From contig NC_009409.2 in NCBI RefSeq assembly GCF_000002875.2, positions 92,543 to 156,542 of the forward strand: 64,000 bases of DNA, given 5' to 3'. Of the stretch, positions 57,557-64,000 are shown piece after piece. Below the pieces are notes generated by a model, which worked only from the letters and a program-made list of their open reading frames with translations, was not told the origin of the DNA and did not search any database. The translations under genes were made by a program, and so were the position numbers. The DNA is from Leishmania infantum JPCM5. Taxonomy: Eukaryota > Euglenozoa > Kinetoplastea > Trypanosomatida > Trypanosomatidae. Within the stretch, counting starts at the first letter, position 1; each line of letters starts with the position of its first letter.

Positions 57557-60500
57557 GCGACTTATCTCTCTCCCTCTCTGGGTGTGTATCGCGGTGTCCT
57601 CTTGCTTGCGTGAGTGCTTCGTTTTGTGCCTCCTCTCTCTATGGCGAAGCTGGCGCGATGTCAGACCTCTTTTCGAATCACATAACCGAAGATGAAGAGA
57701 TGCGGCGTCCTCTGCCTTCACTTGGCCGATAAGCCCAATACGATCGCTTCAGGGCGAGTTGGTGGTTTTCGCACGCGCGCTGAAGCTGTCTCTCTGTAGT
57801 GGATGAGGAAAACGGAACACAGAAAGAGAGAGCGAAAGACTTACCGCACAGTGAACTTACCAGCCTTCTCGAGTTCCACAGACTTCCTCCCGCTGCATGT
57901 GTTCGTGAGGGTGGAGGCACACACGTGGAGAGAGCCGCTGGGAACGGTGTCAATGTACGTGTTTCTCTGTAAATCGTTTTTTATCTGCACTCGGCACGTG
58001 CATCGAAAAACTTGGTAGTCTTGTCGCGAGCTTGCCAAACGAAAGCAATAGCAGGTGAAGGAGAGTGAGCAAGTGCGGGGTTAACGGCCCTCAGCCAAGG
58101 GGACGGGGGGTGGCACCGCCTCTCTGTCTATGTATGGCGCCAGAGGCGTGCTAGACTTGCGCGACAGTGCCACCAACGGTGGGCAAAAAAATCGACAGAA
58201 AAAGGACGCAAGAGAAAGAAGCGACCAAAGAGTGGGCCATCGTCAGCACAGCGAGAGAAGACAGGACGACACCGCGTTTTGCGTTGCACCTCTGCTCCCT
58301 CCTCTCCCTCGTTCACCATAGTCGCCCCGCCCTCCGGTGGGGGGGGGGTGACGGAGGTGGTGTGCAATGGAGTGGAAAAAGACAAAGGATATGAGAAAGC
58401 GAGAGAGGCAGTCACTCAGATGCACCGAGCCGAGAGCGAGAGAAGACACACGCCAGCAAGGGAGCAGAAAGCCGTTGCAGTTGTGCCTCAACTCGACCAA
58501 GGTGCCCCTTCGTCATCCAGTTGAGGTTGGATAACGGTAGGGGGGGGCAGCACATCCTTGTTGCAGGGCGTGTGTATTCGCAAGTGTGTGTGTGTGTGTG
58601 TGCTCGTCTTGAGGGGCACACATGCACTTGCGCACAAGCGCACAGAGAGGGAGAGACAGAGATAGGCATGATCTTACCCCACTCTCAAACGCACACATAA
58701 TCTCGTACAGTCGCAGTGGTCCGTGCCCAGGCCCGCTTTTTTTTCTTCCCGCGGCCTTCACGGATACAGTCCCTTTTCTGGCGCTGTGTTGGGCTCGGAT
58801 TGAATTATTTGTAAGGCGGGGGTCAGGTTTCTACCGCGAAACAAAACATACTTCTTTGATGGTGTTTTCCTTCTTTGGGTATGGTGGACAGGGATGAAGG
58901 AGAGGAGAGACGAGAGGCCGAGGCGTCGTGCTTCGATGGATGCGTACCTCTGTTAGCCTGCGCGTGTCTGTCGTTAGGTGTGTATGTGCGAGAGTTGATT
59001 GAACACAAACGCACTTGCGCATGTGCCAAGTCGTTCGCTTATAAGGGTGAGTGCGTGGGTTGATGCCTGAGCACGTGTAAAATCTGCATGTCTGAATGTG
59101 TGCGTGTGCGTGTGCGTCTTCTTTCTTAGAAGGTCGGCCATCCTTTTTGTTTCGTTGTGGTTGGTTTTCTTTTCTACGTTTTTTTTTTGGTTTTCATGTT
59201 GGCCTCCTTCGGTTTCCTTAGCGACGATACGCACGCACACTCTGCACACACGGCACACACGCACACACATCAGCACCTGCAGACAGACAGAGAAAGAGAC
59301 AACATAGCACAACAACATTGTCTGTGTGTTACTTCTATCATCAAAACAAACGAGAGAGCCCACATAACACGCACAATACACACGACACACGTGGCACGCA
59401 TACACGCAAAACCGAAAAAAAAAAAGGTTAGGAGAACAAAAAAAAAAAACAAGACCGGAAATGAAACTTTAAAACAAAACGGAAACGAAACATAAAATCA
59501 AAAGAAGGACAAGTGCCGCCCTCTGCACCACCCACACACCCCTCTCTCCTCTCCTCTCCTCGCAGCCCGTCCAATGTGTATTCGGACATATTTGGGAGAA
59601 GGAGAAGGTGGGGGTAGGCACTGAAGCGGTGAGGCTGGAGGGGGGGTGAGGTGCGTGCGTGTGTGTGTGTGTGTGAAGTGCAACCGACGAGAACAAGAAG
59701 ATTGAAAGGCTAAGATGAGGAGGGAGAAAGGGAGAACAACCGTTGGGGTGCGCGGTGGAAGAGACAGCGGGCAGAGAAGGAGCAGTCGCGCAAGAATGAA
59801 GCACACAAACCGAAAACCAAAACGAAAAACGAAAGCAAGCAAGTGCCTTTGCGTACGCAGTCGTCCATCCCATGCGCTCCCTGACTACTGGATCTCCCTC
59901 CCACCTCCTTCGAAAACCACCTGCATCCGTCTTGCTCGCACCGCGCACGATTTAGGCCTGCGTGTAAGTGCATGCATGTCCCCCTGCCTCAACGTCTCTT
60001 CGGGCGAGTGTGCGTGGGGTGTGCTGGCGCCGCTGTTTTCTCGTCCTCACTTCCTCCCTTCTGCTTTTGTGCAGAGGCATTGTCCTTTTCGTCGCGGAAA
60101 AGCCCCAGCACCGCACAAGGGATACACGCCGGCCATGCATCCGCGCACACCCAGACACAAGCATGTCGAGAGACGGGTAGACGACAGAAAAAAAAAGAGG
60201 CTATGCGAGAGAAGAGAAGTGGGAACAGACGGCAATGCAGAAGAAAGGAAGCGTCGCCCGATGCGTAGGAGCTGGGGGCAGCAAACTGCCTGGTAGCTTG
60301 ATAAGCGCATGTCACGCTCTGCGTGTGCGCCTGTGAGAATCTGTGGCGGTGAGTGAGGAGAGTGCCGGACTGATGCGCTATTTTTGAGGGAGGAAGCAAA
60401 ACACGGCAGCCCTCTTGCGAGCTGAGATCGCTTCGAGCCCTACGCCACAGTCACCGCAACGGCGCCGCTCGTTGCACGTACAAACAGACAGAGAGAGAGA

Positions 60501-62266
60501 TGCAGGATCTGCGGAAGCACATGCGCTGTGTAGAGCGTCAACGCACCCACAACCACACACGCCAGCTTGCGTAAAAGGCAAAAACCGAAACGAGCAACAG
60601 CGCAGGGCAGCGTAGAGCAGTACGCGTGCGTGTGGAGCGGTGAGGTGAGGGAGAATGATGGAATGAGAGCGTAAAGGCACACACACACAGACACAGGCAC
60701 AGACACAAACACGCAAGCGGAGACAAAAATAAAAGAGAGCGCCCCCCCTCCCCGCCCTCGAAGCCGATCATCAGCTTTTCGACACGAAAAAGTGTTTTCA
60801 GTGCAGCAAACGAAGAAGGAGAACAATACCAACGAATGAAAAGAAGAAAAAAGGGGGCCGAAGAGCACACACGCACAGACACAGAGAAACACATGCTCAG
60901 GTCAGCTGCATACTCGTGTTCTTCACCACGCACGAATGGCACAACCAAACACACATACACACGCAGTAATGAAGAGTGCCAACGAACCAAGTAAAAAAAG
61001 GTCGAGGTTCGTGCACATAGCACTGTGCGTAACCCATTGTCTTTGGCTTTTGGGAGGGAAGGTGGGAAGAGCTGGTGAAAACGCGTGTATTTGTGCGTGG
61101 GCGTGGGCGTTGTGTGTGTGCAGGTAGGTGTATCCGTCTTACTTCACGGACGACGCTGCGACTGCACAGCAAACTTAAGCGCAAAAAAAAAAAACGTCTG
61201 CCTGCGTTTGGCTTCAGCCTGCACGAGATCGCTTCGGGGCATAGTAGTGCATGTAGTTGTGCACGTTTTTGTTTTTTTTCCTCGTGCATGTGAAGATGTG
61301 TGAGTGTCTGTCGCCTCTGCACCCCTTCTTCCCTCGGCCACCAGAGGTGGGAGAAAAGGGAGATCAGTGGCGCACACAGACGCGCACGCAAGCAGCACAG
61401 ACGCAAAGAGCAACAACACGCAAAAAAAAAACGGCACGTTCAGCTCATCAACAGCGAAGGAGGTCTCCCTGAGCACCAAGATCACGTGAAGACACTCGAA
61501 CAACGAAACAAGAACTGTGACAGAAAGAGATACGCACGACGAAGCAGCGCGGGAGAGATACTACGCACACACACACACGCACAAGCACACGCACATACAT
61601 ATGTATAAGCCTACACGCGCACACGCGTTACACCGAGAAATGAAATTGCGAAGAAAAGGGACGAGACGGAGGAGGAGGAAAGGCAAGGAATTTGTCGGGG
61701 GAGACTCTGCACAAAATGAGGGTTTCGCACACGAAGGCCACAAAGAGGGGATGAGGAAAGGAGGAGGGGGAGGCAGGGCAGGAACAGAGAAAGCCAATAC
61801 ACAATACAAGAAAGTGACGTCATGTGTACAGACACCCATACACGCACACACATACACACTCAAGCACGCCTGCGTGCGCCGCCCCCACCCCGCCCACTCA
61901 CATAGACGGAGACAGCGAAGGAGGGAGAGGTGCACAGACGACCAAATGGAGGTGCGCACACACGCACACGCTCTCTCGTGGAGGGAGGGAGGGAGGGGGC
62001 GGGGCAGGAGAGGGTGTGTGTGTGCGCGGCATGAAATCACACAGAAAGACAACAGAAGCAAAGCAAGATGAGCCATCTACAAACTACGAAACGACAGAAA
62101 CCAAGAGAGAACTCATAAAGATGCAACGGAAGGAGGGTAGCGGAAAGGACGGGGGAGGGGTCCGGGATGCGTCTTGAGGAAATGCGTTCCCATTCCTTTT
62201 GCTTTTCGTTCTTTCTTTGTCCTTCATGGTGTGCCTCCGTTATGCGCGTACACTTCTATTTCGCGG

Positions 62267-62351
<85 letters not shown>

Positions 62352-64000
62352 CTGTGCTGGGGGCGGAGATCTGGAGAAAGAGAGACGAGAGAGAGGAGGG
62401 GGAGCGAGGCGCAGTCGTGCTTCTCTTTTTCTATGCTATCTATCCCCATCGGCGCACCCTCATCCTCTTTTCCATCGCTTCCGTATTTTTTTCTTTGCTT
62501 CTTCATTGACCGCCACACCATACAAGCACACGCACACACACACACACGATCGTCATAACGCGCACGCAGAGGAGCGCACGAGCGCGCTCACTCGCTGATA
62601 AAGACAAGCATACTAGCAGAGAGGGAATGCTTGAGACAGCATAAAACAAAGAGCACCAGGAGAATGAGGAGCAACGGAAAACACAAACACACTCACACAC
62701 GTCGAGCTACACGAGAGCACACGCAGATCATCACGATCACCGTTTATCAAATCTTTTTGTTGCTGTTCGGTTCCTCCATCTTTTTTTTTATCGTTACTCT
62801 CTCGCGTTTCTTTTTCTATCTTGAGTATGCGTGTGTGTGTGTGTGTGTGTGTGCATGCATGTGCGCAAGGCGCTTACAGAAGACACACGCACACGTACTG
62901 CATCCAATGCAGCTCTTTGGCCTCCCCCTTCCCTGCTGCAGGTGCCGCAGGGGCCCCTACAAGAGCGTGGCCACATTCGCGCGCCACCGGAGAAAAGTCG
63001 AGACACAAGCTGCGAGGCGAGGGCCAGAGACGGCGGTGAGAGAGAGCGAGAGGGGAAGAGAGCAGCAAGGAATAAACAAAGACGCAGAGAGAGTGAGAGA
63101 AGGCAACCGCGCACAATGGGGACCGCTTCACAGGATCCGGCCAGCAAGGAACACAAGGAAGGCCCGGAGGAGGAGAGAAATCAATGAATAATGTGTCTTT
63201 GCACTGCGAAACCTGCGCGAAAAAAAGAAAAGGGAGACGCAACACAAGCTAAGGCGGCGACGGGGACGCGTGAATACGTGTAGGAGCTACACCAACTCAA
63301 AATCAATAAGCCGGAAAAGAAAAGATATCAAGACAGATGGTGGTGGTGGTGCAAACGCGTGTGCCAAGCACGAGACTAAGAGACGGATGGGGGAGTGGCG
63401 ATGATGTTGCGTGATCGGGATACGAAGGGAGATGCGCGACTCAATAGACAGTGCAGCAGAGTATCCCTAAGGAACTCCACGTGTGTCTCTCACCGCTGGG
63501 CAAAACAAGAGCCAAAGAAATGCAGAGATGACCGATTCACTTCCCCAAGAAAAGACACAAAGACACGCTCAAACCCACTAACTGGAAAACGCTACCGAGA
63601 GACAGAAAGACAGTCGCAGCCCCACCGCGCACTCCCGCACTCCAGCGAGTCAGTGAGGATTGGGAGAGGGGGAGCCGAAAGTAGCTACATGGTGAGTGTG
63701 AGTGTGTGTATGCGTGCTACTTTTTCCTTCGCTTGTCTTTCCGTTTGCTTCTGCCTTTTTTTTTCGCTTCGTCTTCTGCGCGGGCATGTCCAGTGGAACG
63801 AACAAAGGAAGTGCCGAGCCAGCAACCAACCAAAACACAAAACGGCCCAGAGGGAGGACAGAGCGCTTTTCACATACACACGCGCACACACACGCATACG
63901 CACACACGCACACACACACGCGTGCGCGAGTAAGAACAAAGAAGACCACGGCGGAGGGAGAGGGTGGGAGTGGGCGAGCACGCGGCATGGTCAGGAATAT
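57557..64000. other. Gene-free region, candidate strand-switch/transcription start region
   Basis: About 6.4 kb to the right edge carries no credible gene on either strand. The longest frames (for example 59715-60296 plus and 60897-61406 minus) translate simple sequence. The region is dense in CA/TG tracts, A- and T-runs (59417-59427 and 59438-59449), and one long (TG)39. All accepted genes point away from it, leftwards. In Leishmania, regions from which transcription starts in opposite directions are typically gene-free and rich in such tracts. Genes to the right of 64000 are not visible, so a long 3' UTR of a further minus-strand gene is the alternative. No telomere repeats or tRNA genes were recognised. 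Confidence 0.5.
62269..62346. repeat. Long pure (TG)39 microsatellite
   Basis: Thirty-nine uninterrupted TG units, the longest perfect tract in the window, followed directly by GCGCGCC. Confidence 0.95.

Noticed and set aside
60425..60455. Possible tRNA B box (GCTTCGAGCCC)
   Set aside because: No T-stem pairing and no matching A box or acceptor stem upstream.
59469..62598. Several frames of 100-190 codons on both strands
   Set aside because: All read through CA/TG or purine-rich simple sequence; no hydrophobic core, motif or consistent codon bias.
57557..64000. Chromosome end
   Set aside because: No TTAGGG/CCCTAA telomere repeat arrays were found up to the right edge.
1..64000. CRISPR arrays, bacterial operons, phage or insertion sequences
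   Set aside because: The organism is eukaryotic; repeats are microsatellites with no spacer structure, and no transposase was seen.

Overview
The window looks like a trypanosomatid nuclear chromosome, most probably Leishmania or a close relative. Every credible gene lies on the minus strand. The genes are intronless, GC-rich at third codon positions, and separated by 0.65-2.2 kb spacers full of (TG)n/(CA)n microsatellites. Pyrimidine tracts ending in AG sit just upstream of many start codons, as expected for trans-splicing of a polycistronic transcript. Species is not resolved. The window appears to be one directional gene cluster read from right to left.

Layout in transcription order, right to left. 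64000-57557 is about 6.4 kb without a credible gene and may be the start region of the cluster. It is followed by a 1691-residue protein with an IQ-like motif and coiled coil; a 1147-residue type I membrane protein with chitobiase-type beta repeats; a spacer with a retroposon-like segment (about 45560-46399) and a 101-N assembly gap; a 133-residue one-TM protein; a mitochondrial Era-like GTPase; the TFIIIB subunit BRF1; the U3 snoRNP WD40 protein UTP13; a 1610-residue coiled-coil protein; the translation factor DENR; a 100-residue protein; a CSN7-like PCI protein; an 850-residue coiled-coil protein; an Fcf2-family pre-rRNA processing factor; a 124-residue conserved-looking protein; a DUF1308 (C7orf25-like) protein; a disrupted RING-type locus (8564-10520); a SPRY-domain protein; the ciliary transition-zone protein B9D2; and a BRCT-domain protein cut by the left edge, possibly RAP1-like.

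Functionally the cluster is mixed, as is normal for these units. Several members do bear on making or using ribosomes (Fcf2, UTP13, BRF1 for Pol III, mitochondrial Era, DENR), but no operon-like pathway logic is implied. Start codons were set to the first ATG after the likely splice acceptor, because several longer open frames begin only with GTG or contain the pyrimidine tract. Identifications rest on motif recognition by eye; no searches were run.
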